Positions 42,566 to 50,636 of a stretch of 64,000 nt of DNA are shown here, piece by piece. The notes under the pieces are model-generated. The model worked only from the letters and a program-made list of their open reading frames with translations. It had not been told where the DNA came from and searched no databases. This stretch comes from DASUBV01 sp036501025 (GTDB lineage Bacteria; Actinomycetota; Actinomycetes; Streptosporangiales; Streptosporangiaceae), in the NCBI GenBank assembly GCA_036501025.1, contig DASYBB010000170.1, positions 62,001 through 126,000 of the forward strand. Direction: 5' to 3'. A program made the position numbers and the translations under genes. Every line of letters starts with the position of its first letter. Positions within the stretch are counted from its first letter, which is position 1.

Positions 42566-42606
42566 GGTGACGGCACGGTGACCATAAATGTCACCTGGCT
42601 GTCACC
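42566..42606. promoter_or_regulatory. symmetric GGTGAC/GTCACC operator for the response regulator
   Basis: GGTGAC at 42566 and 42577 (11-bp period) and GTCACC at 42590 and 42601 (11-bp period) form two direct-repeat pairs facing each other around CATAAAT. It lies 57 bp upstream of the lipoprotein operon and 67 bp upstream of the regulator gene. OmpR/PhoB-family regulators typically bind 11-bp-spaced direct repeats. Confidence 0.7.
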
Positions 42607-42672
42607 TGTGACCTGCGATCCTGGACAGCAGGCGGCTGGCAGCCGCCGGGCGGGTGAGGCGGCGGGCAGGTC

Positions 42673-43335
42673 ATGCGGGTGCTGGTAACCGAGGACGACG
42701 AGGTCCTGGCGATGGCGGTGGCGGCCGGGCTGCGCCGGGAGGGGATGGCCGTCGACGTCGCCCTGGACGGCGCGGCGGCCCTGGAGCATGTGGCCGTCAA
42801 CCGCTACGACGTGGTGGTGCTCGACCGGGACCTGCCCGGCGTGCACGGCGACGACGTCTGCCGGGCCATCGCCGCGGGCCGGTCGCAGAGCCGGGTGCTG
42901 ATGCTCACCGCGGCCCGGTCGGTCCGGGAGCGGGTCGAGGGCCTGGACCTGGGCGCCGACGACTACCTGCCCAAGCCGTTTGACTTCGCCGAGCTGGTCG
43001 CCCGGATCCGGGCCCTGGGCCGGCGCGCCACCGCCCCGCTGCCCGCCCGCCTCGAGCACGGTGACCTGAGCCTGGACCCGGCGCGCCGCGTCGCGGTCCG
43101 CGCCGGGCGGCGCCTGCCGCTCACCCCCAAGGAGCTCGCCGTGCTGGAGTGCCTGCTCGCCGCGGACGGGCGGCCGGTGTCGGCCGAGGAACTGCTGGAG
43201 CGGGCCTGGGACGAGGCCGCCGACCCGTTCACCAGCACCGTGAAGACCACTATCCGCCGGCTCCGGGCCAAGCTCGGCGACCCGCCGGTGGTCCACACCG
43301 TCCGGGAGAGCGGCTACCGGATCGGAGCGCCCTGA
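42673..43335 (+). CDS. OmpR/PhoB-family response regulator
   Basis: 220 aa. Receiver domain with acidic pocket EDD (7-9), phosphoacceptor D51 (VVVLDRDLPG), Thr in LMLTAAR and Lys in DDYLPKPF. The winged-helix DNA-binding domain (about 128-218) ends VVHTVRESGYRIGAP. A 7-bp-stem hairpin (42631-42647) lies in the leader. Its stop overlaps the kinase start (TGATG). It is divergent from the exporter operon and probably regulates it through the operator at 42566-42606. Confidence 0.93.
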   Translation: MRVLVTEDDEVLAMAVAAGLRREGMAVDVALDGAAALEHVAVNRYDVVVLDRDLPGVHGDDVCRAIAAGRSQSRVLMLTAARSVRERVEGLDLGADDYLPKPFDFAELVARIRALGRRATAPLPARLEHGDLSLDPARRVAVRAGRRLPLTPKELAVLECLLAADGRPVSAEELLERAWDEAADPFTSTVKTTIRRLRAKLGDPPVVHTVRESGYRIGAP

Positions 43336-44732
43336 TGCCCATGCCCCGCCCGCACCCCGGCCCGCCGCGCTGGCTGCGGGCGCCCCGCCGCACCGCCCGG
43401 CTGCGCCTGAGCGTCCTGTACGGGGCGGCGTTCCTGGCCTGCGGCGCGGCCGCGCTCGGCGTCGTGACCTACCTGCTCTACGGCCACGCCACGCAGTCGC
43501 CGTCCGCCGGGCCGTCCAGCGGCTCCAGCGCGAAGGGCGCCTTGCGGGCGGTACTCACGACCCGGTTCCCCCGCGCCGACGTGCAGCAGGCCGGGCGCTA
43601 CGACGTGGTCCGGATCAGGGTTCCCAGCGCCGAGGTCCAGCAGGCCGGCCACTACGACGTGCTCAGGACCACCGCCAGCCAGCCGCCCGGGCAGGCCCCG
43701 GTCTTCACCGCCGCGCAGCGGGCCAGGCTGCTGGCCGAGGCGCAGTTCCATGTCAGCTACGACAAGCTGGAGATCCTGATCATCTCCGCCGTCGCGCTGG
43801 CGGTCATCGCCGTGGCCGCCGCCGCCATCGGCTGGATCATCGCCGGGCGGGTGCTCCGCCCGCTGAGCACGATCACCGCCGCCGCCCGGCGGATCGCCGC
43901 CAGCAGCCTGCACGAGCGGCTGGCCCTGCACGGGCCCGACGACGAGCTCAAGGAACTCGGCGACACCCTCGACGGCCTGCTCGCGCGGCTGGAGGCCGCC
44001 TTCGACGCCCAGCGGCGGTTCGCCGCCAACGCATCGCACGAGCTGCGCACCCCGCTGACCCGCGAGCGCACCCTGCTCCAGGTCACCCGGGCCGACCCGG
44101 CGGCCACGGCCGGCCACTGGCAGGCCGTCAGCGCCGAGCTGCTCGCCTCCAACGCCGAGCAGGAGCGCCTGATCGAGGCGCTGCTCACCCTGGCCAGCAG
44201 CGAAGCCGGCCCCGCCGAGCGCGAGCCCCTGGACCTGGCCGCCATCGCCAGCGAGGCCCTGGCCGTCCCGCGCCCGGAGATCAGCCGGCTGGGCCTGAGC
44301 GTCCGCGCCGACATCCAGCCCGCCGCCCTCGACGGTGACCTGCTGCTGGTCCAGCAGCTGACCGCCAACCTGATCGACAACGCCGTCCGGCACAACACCC
44401 CGGGCGGGGACGTCCGGGTCGCTACCGCGACCAGCCACGGCCGCGCCGTGCTGTCCGTGACCAACTCCGGGCCGGTCATCCCGCCCGCCGACGTCGGGCG
44501 CCTGTTCCAGCCCTTCCAGCGGCTCGGCTCGCGCCCGGCCCGCCGCGACGGCGGCCACGGCCTGGGCCTGTCGATCGTCCGCGCTATCGCCACCGCCCAC
44601 GGCGCCAGCACGACGGCCCGCGCGCTGCCCGCCGGCGGGCTGGCCGTCGACGTCACTTTCCCGCCCCGCCCCGCGGTCCCCGCCCCGCTCCCGGCCTCCA
44701 GCCGGCTGGCTCAGCGCGTGGCCGGATCGTAG
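43335..44732 (+). CDS. sensor histidine kinase
   Basis: 465 aa. TM1 is at about 24-48 and the extracytoplasmic sensor at about 50-140; TM2 at about 148-172. A HAMP domain (VLRPLSTITAAARRIAASSLHERL), HisKA with H in FAANASHELRTPLT, and HATPase with the N-box QLTANLIDNAVRHN and GHGLGLSIV follow. The sensor contains a tandem duplication, RADVQQAGRYDVVRIRVP then SAEVQQAGHYDVLRTTAS (about 43571-43676 in DNA). Starts 1 nt into the regulator's stop, so production is coupled. Signal unknown; the periplasmic lipoprotein encoded opposite could participate. Confidence 0.92.
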   Translation: MPMPRPHPGPPRWLRAPRRTARLRLSVLYGAAFLACGAAALGVVTYLLYGHATQSPSAGPSSGSSAKGALRAVLTTRFPRADVQQAGRYDVVRIRVPSAEVQQAGHYDVLRTTASQPPGQAPVFTAAQRARLLAEAQFHVSYDKLEILIISAVALAVIAVAAAAIGWIIAGRVLRPLSTITAAARRIAASSLHERLALHGPDDELKELGDTLDGLLARLEAAFDAQRRFAANASHELRTPLTRERTLLQVTRADPAATAGHWQAVSAELLASNAEQERLIEALLTLASSEAGPAEREPLDLAAIASEALAVPRPEISRLGLSVRADIQPAALDGDLLLVQQLTANLIDNAVRHNTPGGDVRVATATSHGRAVLSVTNSGPVIPPADVGRLFQPFQRLGSRPARRDGGHGLGLSIVRAIATAHGASTTARALPAGGLAVDVTFPPRPAVPAPLPASSRLAQRVAGS

Positions 44733-44793
44733 GACGGCGGCGGGTGCGGCAGGATAGGCAGAGGCGCTCATCACGACCCCCGGGAGGCCGAGG

Positions 44794-45297
44794 ATGGTCC
44801 GGTACTCCGAGAATCCGACCGCCCGCGTCGAGGTCCACGTCGCTGCTCCGCCCGAAGAGGTGTGGCCGCTGGTCAGCGACATATCCGTGCCGGCCCGGTT
44901 CTCCACCGAGCTGGCCGGGGCGGACTGGGTCGACGGCTTCGACGGGCCGCGGGTCGGCGCCCGGTTCACCGGCCGCAACCACCACGACGCGATCGGGGAC
45001 TGGCGGTCCACGTGCGTGGTGGTCACCTGCGCGGCGGGGCAGGCATTCGGCTGGGTGGTCGGCGACCCGGACTGTCCGTCGGCCCGGTGGGGCTTCGAGC
45101 TCGAGGCCTCCGGCAGCGGCACCCGCCTGCGGCAGTGGGCCACGCTCGGCCCGGCGCCGTCGGGCCTGACCCCGGCGATCACCGCCATGCCGGACAAGGA
45201 GGAGCGGATCGTCGCGCGCCGCCTGGCCGAGCACGAGGCGAACATGCGGCGCTGCGTCGAGGGCATCAAGGCGCTGGCGGAGGGCGGCCGGCCATGA
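44794..45297 (+). CDS. SRPBCC-fold (polyketide cyclase/START-like) protein
   Basis: 167 aa. ENPTARVEVHVAAPPEEVWPLVSDISVPARFSTELAGADWVDG is the typical N-terminal strand-helix pair, followed by GARFTGRNHHDAIGDWRSTCVVV and a C-terminal long helix (residues 135-165). These helix-grip folds bind hydrophobic ligands. The stop overlaps the next ATG (ATGA), so it is co-translated with an LLM oxidoreductase, perhaps presenting or sequestering its substrate. Upstream TAGGCA (44755-44760) may be a -10. Confidence 0.82.
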   Translation: MVRYSENPTARVEVHVAAPPEEVWPLVSDISVPARFSTELAGADWVDGFDGPRVGARFTGRNHHDAIGDWRSTCVVVTCAAGQAFGWVVGDPDCPSARWGFELEASGSGTRLRQWATLGPAPSGLTPAITAMPDKEERIVARRLAEHEANMRRCVEGIKALAEGGRP

Positions 45298-46358
45298 CGG
45301 ACGGCCCCGGCGCGGCCCGGGCGCTGCGGCTGGCCGTCGCGGCCTCCGCCGCCTCGGCGGAATCGGCGGAGTTCGTCGTCGAGGCCGAGCGGCTCGGCGC
45401 CGACGCGGCGTGGAGCGCCGAGCTGTGGGGGTACGACGCGCTCACCCAGCTGGGCTACCTGGCCGCCCGGACCTCGCGGATCGGCCTGGGCACCTCCATC
45501 GTGCAGCTCGGCGCGCGGACCCCGGCCATGCTGGCGATGTCGGCGATGTCGCTGCAGCAGCTGAGCGGCGGCCGGTTCCGGCTCGGCATCGGGGCCAGCG
45601 GCCCGCAGGTCATGGAGGGCTGGCACGGCGTCCGGTTCCGCCGGCCGGTCCAGGCGACGCGCGAGACCATCGAGATCATCCGCATGGTCAGCCGCGGCGA
45701 CCGGCTGGAGTACCACGGGCAGGTCTACGACCTGCCGCTGCCCGGCAGCCAGGGCCGGGCCCTCCGCACCATGGCCGCCCCCGTCCACGTGCCGGTGTAC
45801 ATCGCGGCCATCGGCCCGGCCAACCTGGCGCTCACCGGCGAGCTGGCCGACGGCTGGCTCGGCAACACCTTCATCCCCGAGTCCGCCGAGGTGTTCCTCG
45901 GACCGCTGCGCGCCGGGGCGCAGCGAGCCGGCCGGACGCTGGCCGACCTGGACCTGCAGGTCCCGGTAGCCGTCGAGTTCACCGACGACGTCGACGAGGC
46001 CGTCGCCCGGCACTCGGCGGGGTACGCCTTCACCATCGGCGCGATGGGCTCGGCGACCACGAACTTCTACAACGACGCGTTCGCCCGCCAGGGCTTCGGC
46101 GAGCAGGTCGCGGAGGTCCAGCGGCTGTGGCGCGACGGCCGCCGCGAGGAAGCCGGCCGGCTGGTCCCCCGCGAGATCGGGCAGAAGACCAACCTGCTCG
46201 GCACCCCGGCCATGATCGCGGACCGGGTCCGGCTGCACCGCGCGGCCGGCGTCAGCACGCTCTCGCTCAAGCTCGACGGCCCGCTCCGTGCCCGGCTCGA
46301 CACCCTGGCCCGGATGATCGATCTCGTCGGCGAGATCAACCGCGAGCAGCCCGGGTAG
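45294..46358 (+). CDS. LLM-class F420-dependent oxidoreductase
   Basis: 354 aa. Core SRIGLGTSIVQLGARTPAMLAMSAMSLQQLSGGRFRLGIGASGPQVMEGWHGVRF; VPVYIAAIGPANLALTGELADGWLGNTFIPESAEVF; GAMGSATTNFYNDAFARQG. Close paralogue of the protein at 19278-20333. The first ATG overlaps the SRPBCC stop. F420 use is inferred from family and host type; the substrate is unknown. Convergent with the VOC gene 63 bp downstream, with a CGAGATCTCG palindrome between them. Confidence 0.87.
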   Translation: MTDGPGAARALRLAVAASAASAESAEFVVEAERLGADAAWSAELWGYDALTQLGYLAARTSRIGLGTSIVQLGARTPAMLAMSAMSLQQLSGGRFRLGIGASGPQVMEGWHGVRFRRPVQATRETIEIIRMVSRGDRLEYHGQVYDLPLPGSQGRALRTMAAPVHVPVYIAAIGPANLALTGELADGWLGNTFIPESAEVFLGPLRAGAQRAGRTLADLDLQVPVAVEFTDDVDEAVARHSAGYAFTIGAMGSATTNFYNDAFARQGFGEQVAEVQRLWRDGRREEAGRLVPREIGQKTNLLGTPAMIADRVRLHRAAGVSTLSLKLDGPLRARLDTLARMIDLVGEINREQPG

Positions 46359-46421
46359 CACGGCGGGCAGCGAGGGCATTGACCGTGGCCCTTACCTGAG
46401 ACGAGATCTCGATGTAACGGA

Positions 46422-46892
46422 TCAGCTACCTCTCGCGGGCGGTGACTGCGGGGGCTGAGTTGTTATTGTCGCGCCCCATTCGCTGGGGCTGACGTCGCGG
46501 GCATGGGTGGAGAACAGCCAGTGGTGACCGTCGAGGTCGCGGGCACCGTACTGGCGTTCACCGTACGGGGTCTCGTGAAGGTCTTCCACGATCAGGGCGC
46601 CGGCCGACTTCGCCGCCTGGTAGTGGGCGTCGACATCGGCGACGAACACGGTCAGGGACTGCGTGCCGTAGCCGAGTTCCGCCGGGGTCTTCTCGCCGGC
46701 TTCCGCGGCGTCGAGCATCACCCAGGTGCCGCCCAGGTACATCTGGGCGCCACTCGGCGCGCCGGGTGGCCCGTAACGGTAATGCTCGGTGAAGCCGAAC
46801 ACGGCGGTCAGCCAGTCTGAGGCACCGGCGACATTCCGGTAGGTGATGTGCGGCAGCACGGTAGTGGCGGGAACCGAGCGGTTGGCTACCAT
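46422..46892 (-). CDS. VOC/glyoxalase-fold protein
   Basis: 156 aa, two beta-alpha-beta-beta-beta units. VLPHITYRNVAGASDWLTAVFGFTEHYRYGPPGAPSGAQMYLGGTWVMLDAA, then QSLTVFVADVDAHYQAAKSAGALIVEDLHETPYGERQYGARDLDGHHWLFSTH. The terminal GERQYGARDLDGHHW is the PhnB-like/bleomycin-resistance pattern with a metal or ligand Glu/His. Probably detoxification or small-molecule binding. GGAG lies 7 nt before ATG. Confidence 0.82.
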   Translation of the reverse strand: MVANRSVPATTVLPHITYRNVAGASDWLTAVFGFTEHYRYGPPGAPSGAQMYLGGTWVMLDAAEAGEKTPAELGYGTQSLTVFVADVDAHYQAAKSAGALIVEDLHETPYGERQYGARDLDGHHWLFSTHARDVSPSEWGATITTQPPQSPPARGS

Positions 46893-46966
46893 CAGGCTGC
46901 TCCGATCTGCCGGCAGGGGCGGGTTCGCCGGTTCTCCTGCCGCAACGGCGGATACGGCAGGCTGGC

Positions 46967-47389
46967 TCAGTTTCGCGGATCGTCGCCGGGATTGACGTAT
47001 TCGAGGCTGATCGGCCCGATCGCCGTCACCTGGGTGATGTACTCGCCCGACTTGGCCCAGTGAAAGTGGGGGGTGCCGCCGGGCAGCACGACGACGCTGC
47101 TGGGCGGGTACGCCTCCAGCTTCGCCTCGTCGAAGTGATCGCCCCGGCCGATGTAGAAAACCCCCGAGATGACCGTGTAGACCCGGTCCTCGTGGTGCCG
47201 GTGCGGCATCAGCTTCTCGCCGGAGGGCAGCTTGACCCGGACGACGTACGGACCCGGCCCGTCCGGGTGGCCCACGACCACGGCGAGGCGCGCCGCCGGC
47301 GGGAAGCCGGGGAACGGCTGCCAGTCGATGTCCTCGGACAGGACCGACCTGAAGACTGCCTCGTCGGGCTGGTGAATGGCGGGTGGCAT
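46967..47389 (-). CDS. cupin-domain protein
   Basis: 140 aa single-domain cupin. Motif 1 is KLPSGEKLMPHRHHEDRVYTVISGVFYIG (metal ligands H-x-H...E) and motif 2 is VVLPGGTPHFHWAKSGEYITQ with the final His. Small cupins of this type act as dioxygenases, isomerases or binding proteins. The ATG at 47389 is chosen (GAAGG 10 nt upstream) over a longer Arg-rich extension. A duplicated AGAGCAC element lies upstream at 47536-47552. Confidence 0.78.
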   Translation of the reverse strand: MPPAIHQPDEAVFRSVLSEDIDWQPFPGFPPAARLAVVVGHPDGPGPYVVRVKLPSGEKLMPHRHHEDRVYTVISGVFYIGRGDHFDEAKLEAYPPSSVVVLPGGTPHFHWAKSGEYITQVTAIGPISLEYVNPGDDPRN

Positions 47390-47633
47390 CGCTGACTGAC
47401 CTTCCGGCTCGGTGGCGGACTGAAGTGTCGCCGCTGGGAACCGGCTCCGAGCCCTCGCTCTCGCGCGGCCCACCGCGCCCGAGGGGAGACCCTGGTCCCC
47501 CTCCGGTCGTGCCCGTGATCCAGGGCGCTTACGCCAGAGCACCATAGAGCACTCTGCCGACAGTCCGGGTTCAGCCCTGCTGTCTGGCGCGGCCCCGCAT
47601 CGTCAGGGGCGGGCGGCGCTCTCTGGCCGCCGA

Positions 47634-48116
47634 GTGCGGCAGTATGGACAGGTGCGGGTCGAGGTGGTCGAGGCGGGCGACGACGACCGGACCGTCGTCC
47701 GGCGGCTGCTCCAGCTGTATCACTACGACTTCTCCGAGTTCGACGGCGCGGACGTCAATCCGCACGGCGAGTACCTGCACCGGTATCTCGACGAGTACTG
47801 GACGGACGCGGACCGCGCGGCGTTCCTGTTCCGGGTCGGCGGCGCGTGGGCCGGCCTGGCCCTGGTCTTCACCGGCGAGCCGCACGACCTCGCCGAGTTC
47901 TTCGTGCTGCGCAAGTACCGGCGGCACGGCGTGGGCGCGCAGGCGGCCGCGTCCTTGTTCGAGCGGTTCCCGGGGCGCTGGACCGTCCGGGAGCAGCTGG
48001 CGAATCCCGCCGCGACCGCCTTCTGGCGCCGGGCGATCTGCTACCGGTTCCAGGAGCACCAGCAGGGCGGGGAAATCGTGCAGTCGTTCACAGCGACCGC
48101 GGGTGACACTGGCTGA
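47634..48116 (+). CDS. GNAT-family acetyltransferase
   Basis: 160 aa. VRVEVVEAGDDDRTVVRRLLQLYHYDFSEFDG begins the fold; AEFFVLRKYRRHGVGAQAAASLFERFPG is the acetyl-CoA binding motif A (R-x-x-G-x-G/A variant RRHGVG), then WTVREQLANPAATAFWRRAI. Substrate unknown. The GTG at 47634 or the in-frame GTG at 47652 could be the start; neither has a good ribosome site, and the domain begins at the second. The O-methyltransferase gene starts 26 bp downstream. Confidence 0.78.
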   Translation: MRQYGQVRVEVVEAGDDDRTVVRRLLQLYHYDFSEFDGADVNPHGEYLHRYLDEYWTDADRAAFLFRVGGAWAGLALVFTGEPHDLAEFFVLRKYRRHGVGAQAAASLFERFPGRWTVREQLANPAATAFWRRAICYRFQEHQQGGEIVQSFTATAGDTG

Positions 48117-48142
48117 GGAAGACCACCGAGGAGGAGCGAACG

Positions 48143-49177
48143 ATGCCCGAAGACTCCTTGCCGATGAGGCTGTTCGGCCTGGCCGACCTCGTGACCCCGA
48201 TGGCACTACGGGTAGCGGCCACCCTCCGCCTCGCCGATCACATAGCTGGCGGAGCCAGCACGATCCCGAGCCTCGCCGAGCGCATCAGCTGCGACCCCGA
48301 CGCGCTGGGCCGGCTCGTCCGCCACCTCGTCGCGGCCGACGTCTTCACCGACAGCGGGGACGGCACGTGCGGTCTCGGCCCGCTCGGACGGCTGCTCCTC
48401 TCGGACGACCCGGCTCGGGGCCGGGACTGGCTGGACATCGGCGGCGCGGTCGGCCGGGCCGACCTGGCGCTCTTCCGGCTCCTCGACACCGTCACCACTG
48501 GCCGGGCCGCCTATCCGCTCGTTTACGGGCAGGGTTTCTGGGCGGATCTGGCCGCCGACGAGGCTCTGTCCGCGTCGTTCGACGCGCTCATGGGCGCCCA
48601 CGTGCACACGGGCATTGCCGAGCTAGCTGGCGCCTGCGACTGGGGATCAGCAGCCCACGTCGTTGACGTCGGCGGCGGGAACGGCACACTGCTCTCTGCG
48701 ATCCTCGCCGGGCAGCCGGACTTGCGCGGAACGCTGGTCGACCTGCCCGGTCCGGCCATGGCCGCCAGGGCCAGCCTGGCTGAGCACGGCCTCGCCGACC
48801 GTTGCGACGTCGTCGCCGGAAGTTTCTTCGACCCGCTTCCCGCGGGCGGGGACGTCTACGTGCTCTGCGGGGTCCTCCATGACTGGAATGACGATGATGC
48901 CGTGACGATCCTGCGGGGGTGCGCCACCGCCGCTGGCCGCGATGGGCGAGTCGTCGTCATCGAGGGCTTCCTGGACGAAGGAAGCGCGCCGCCACGGACC
49001 GGCATGGACATCCGGATGCTCGCCTACATGTCCGGCCGCGAACGCACGCTCCGCGAGTTTGAAGCCCTCGCCGCCACCGCCGGCCTCTCCGTAGCTGCCT
49101 CAAGGCCAGTGTCTTTCCGGACTGTGCTCGAGCTGAAACCCGGACCAGTTACGCCTGATGTACGCGGTGCCTGGTGA
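48143..49177 (+). CDS. class I O-methyltransferase (dimerisation winged-helix type)
   Basis: 344 aa. N-terminal winged-helix dimerisation domain (about 8-100), SAM-binding motif VVDVGGGNGTLLSAILAG (about 173-190), VDLPGPAMAARASL, and the catalytic-His motif VLCGVLHDWNDDDAVTILRGC (about 240-260). This is the plant-caffeate-like/polyketide O-methyltransferase family, usually acting on phenolic hydroxyls. No biosynthetic cluster surrounds it. GAGGAG lies 6 nt upstream of ATG; probably co-transcribed with the GNAT gene. Confidence 0.88.
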   Translation: MPEDSLPMRLFGLADLVTPMALRVAATLRLADHIAGGASTIPSLAERISCDPDALGRLVRHLVAADVFTDSGDGTCGLGPLGRLLLSDDPARGRDWLDIGGAVGRADLALFRLLDTVTTGRAAYPLVYGQGFWADLAADEALSASFDALMGAHVHTGIAELAGACDWGSAAHVVDVGGGNGTLLSAILAGQPDLRGTLVDLPGPAMAARASLAEHGLADRCDVVAGSFFDPLPAGGDVYVLCGVLHDWNDDDAVTILRGCATAAGRDGRVVVIEGFLDEGSAPPRTGMDIRMLAYMSGRERTLREFEALAATAGLSVAASRPVSFRTVLELKPGPVTPDVRGAW

Positions 49178-49350
49178 CGATTGTCATCGGCAGCTGGCCA
49201 CATCGGGATCTGCCGCCGCCCGCGCCGCGCCGGCCAGGCTTGGCCCATTCGGTCCCGGACGGAATCGAGCGGTGAACGGCAGCGACCGAATCAGCCGCAA
49301 GACGCTTGGCCGACGGCGGCCCGAAAGCCGGGATCCAGGAGAACGGGGAT

Positions 49351-50196
49351 GTGGTGCGGATGAGCGAGGTACGGGTGCTGCTGGCCGGCCGGGGGCTGGT
49401 CGAGTCGCCGCGCTGGCATGATGACCGGCTGTTCTTCTCCGACTGGTCGGCGGGCGAGGTCATCGCCGTCGACCTGGCCGGCCGCAGCGAGGTGATCGCC
49501 CGGGTGAAGTCGCTGCCGCTGTGCACGGCCTGGCTCCCGGACAGCCGGCTGCTGATCGTCTCGTCCCAGGACGGGAAGCTGCTGTGCCGCGAACCGGGCG
49601 GATCCGTGGCCGTCTACGCGGACCTGGGCGCGACCGGCTGGAATGACATCGTGGCCGACGGCCGCGGCAACGCCTACGTCAACCGCGTCGGCTTCGACAT
49701 GATGGCCGGCGAGGCGTTCATGCCCGGCTTCGTCGTCCTGGTCACGCCGGACGGCTCGGTGCGCGCGGCGGCCGACGACTTCGCGCTGCCCAACGGGATG
49801 GCGGTGACGCCGGACAACTCGACCCTGATCGTCGCCGACTCGCACCGGCACCACCTGGTGGCCTTCGACATCGGCGCGGACGGCGGGCTGTCCGGCCGGC
49901 GGATCTGGGCCGACCTCGGCGACGCCGCCCCGGACGGCATCTGCATCGACGCCGAGGGCGCCGTCTGGTACGCCGACGTGCCCAACCAGCGCTGCGTGCG
50001 CGTCGCTGAGGGCGGCGCGGTGCTGCGGACCGTCACACTGGACCGCGGCGGCTTCGCCTGCGCCCTCGGCGGCCCGGCCGGGACGACGCTGTTCATCGTG
50101 GCCGCGCAGTGGCGCGGGATGTCAGAGCTGGTGGCGCCCGGCAGCGGCCAGGTGCTGGCCACCGAGGTCGAGGTGCCCGGGGCGGGCTGGCTGTAA
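49351..50196 (+). CDS. SMP-30/gluconolactonase-family beta-propeller
   Basis: 281 aa. ESPRWHDDRLFFSDWSAGEVIAVDLAG (metal Glu near residue 16), LGATGWNDIVADGRGNAYVNRVGFD (metal Asn/Asp), PNGMAVTPDNSTLIVADSHRHHLVAFDI, and DGICIDAEGAVWYADVPN match the six-bladed, calcium-dependent lactonase fold. Likely hydrolyses a sugar lactone or related ester. The GTG at 49351 is chosen because AGGAG lies 9 nt upstream; the ATG at 49360 is an alternative. A VOC gene follows 50 bp downstream. Confidence 0.88.
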   Translation: MVRMSEVRVLLAGRGLVESPRWHDDRLFFSDWSAGEVIAVDLAGRSEVIARVKSLPLCTAWLPDSRLLIVSSQDGKLLCREPGGSVAVYADLGATGWNDIVADGRGNAYVNRVGFDMMAGEAFMPGFVVLVTPDGSVRAAADDFALPNGMAVTPDNSTLIVADSHRHHLVAFDIGADGGLSGRRIWADLGDAAPDGICIDAEGAVWYADVPNQRCVRVAEGGAVLRTVTLDRGGFACALGGPAGTTLFIVAAQWRGMSELVAPGSGQVLATEVEVPGAGWL

Positions 50197-50246
50197 TGCC
50201 CGCCACCGGGCACCAGCCGCGCCCCGAAACCAAAGGAGCAGGAAGC

Positions 50247-50636
50247 ATGTTCAGGCCCCGCGCCGCATTCAGCGGCTTCTCTGTCGATGACCTGGCCGCG
50301 GCCAGGGAGTTCTATGCCGGCGTCCTCGGGCTGACGACCGAGGACCGGCCCGGCGGCATGCGGATCACGCTGCCCGGCGGCAGCGCCGCCTGGGCCTACC
50401 CGAAGGAGCAGCACCAGCCGACCAGCTACACCATGCTCGATTTCGTGGTCGACGACATCGACGAGGCCGTAGCCGCGCTGGCCGCGCGGGGCGTGCGGTT
50501 CGAGCGGTACGAGGACGGCCCGCCGCAGGACGAGAAGGGCATCCTGCGCGGTCGCTCCGTCCGGCTGGGGCCGGACATCGCGTGGTTCAAGGACCCGGCC
50601 GGGAACATCCTGGCCGTCCTCCAGGAAGCCGACTAG
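50247..50636 (+). CDS. VOC/glyoxalase-fold protein
   Basis: 129 aa. FSGFSVDDLAAAREFYAGVLGLTTEDRPGGMRITLPGGS, then DFVVDDIDEAVAALAARGVRFERYE and IAWFKDPAGNILAVLQE, the usual extradiol-dioxygenase-like pattern. AAGGAG lies 8 nt before ATG. Its stop overlaps the convergent LLM gene by 4 bp. Confidence 0.85.
   Translation: MFRPRAAFSGFSVDDLAAAREFYAGVLGLTTEDRPGGMRITLPGGSAAWAYPKEQHQPTSYTMLDFVVDDIDEAVAALAARGVRFERYEDGPPQDEKGILRGRSVRLGPDIAWFKDPAGNILAVLQEAD

Noticed and set aside
43314..46379. A roughly 1000-codon minus-strand frame opposite the histidine kinase and LLM genes
   Set aside because: Repetitive composition and no motif; the plus-strand genes have kinase and LLM signatures and ATGA couplings.
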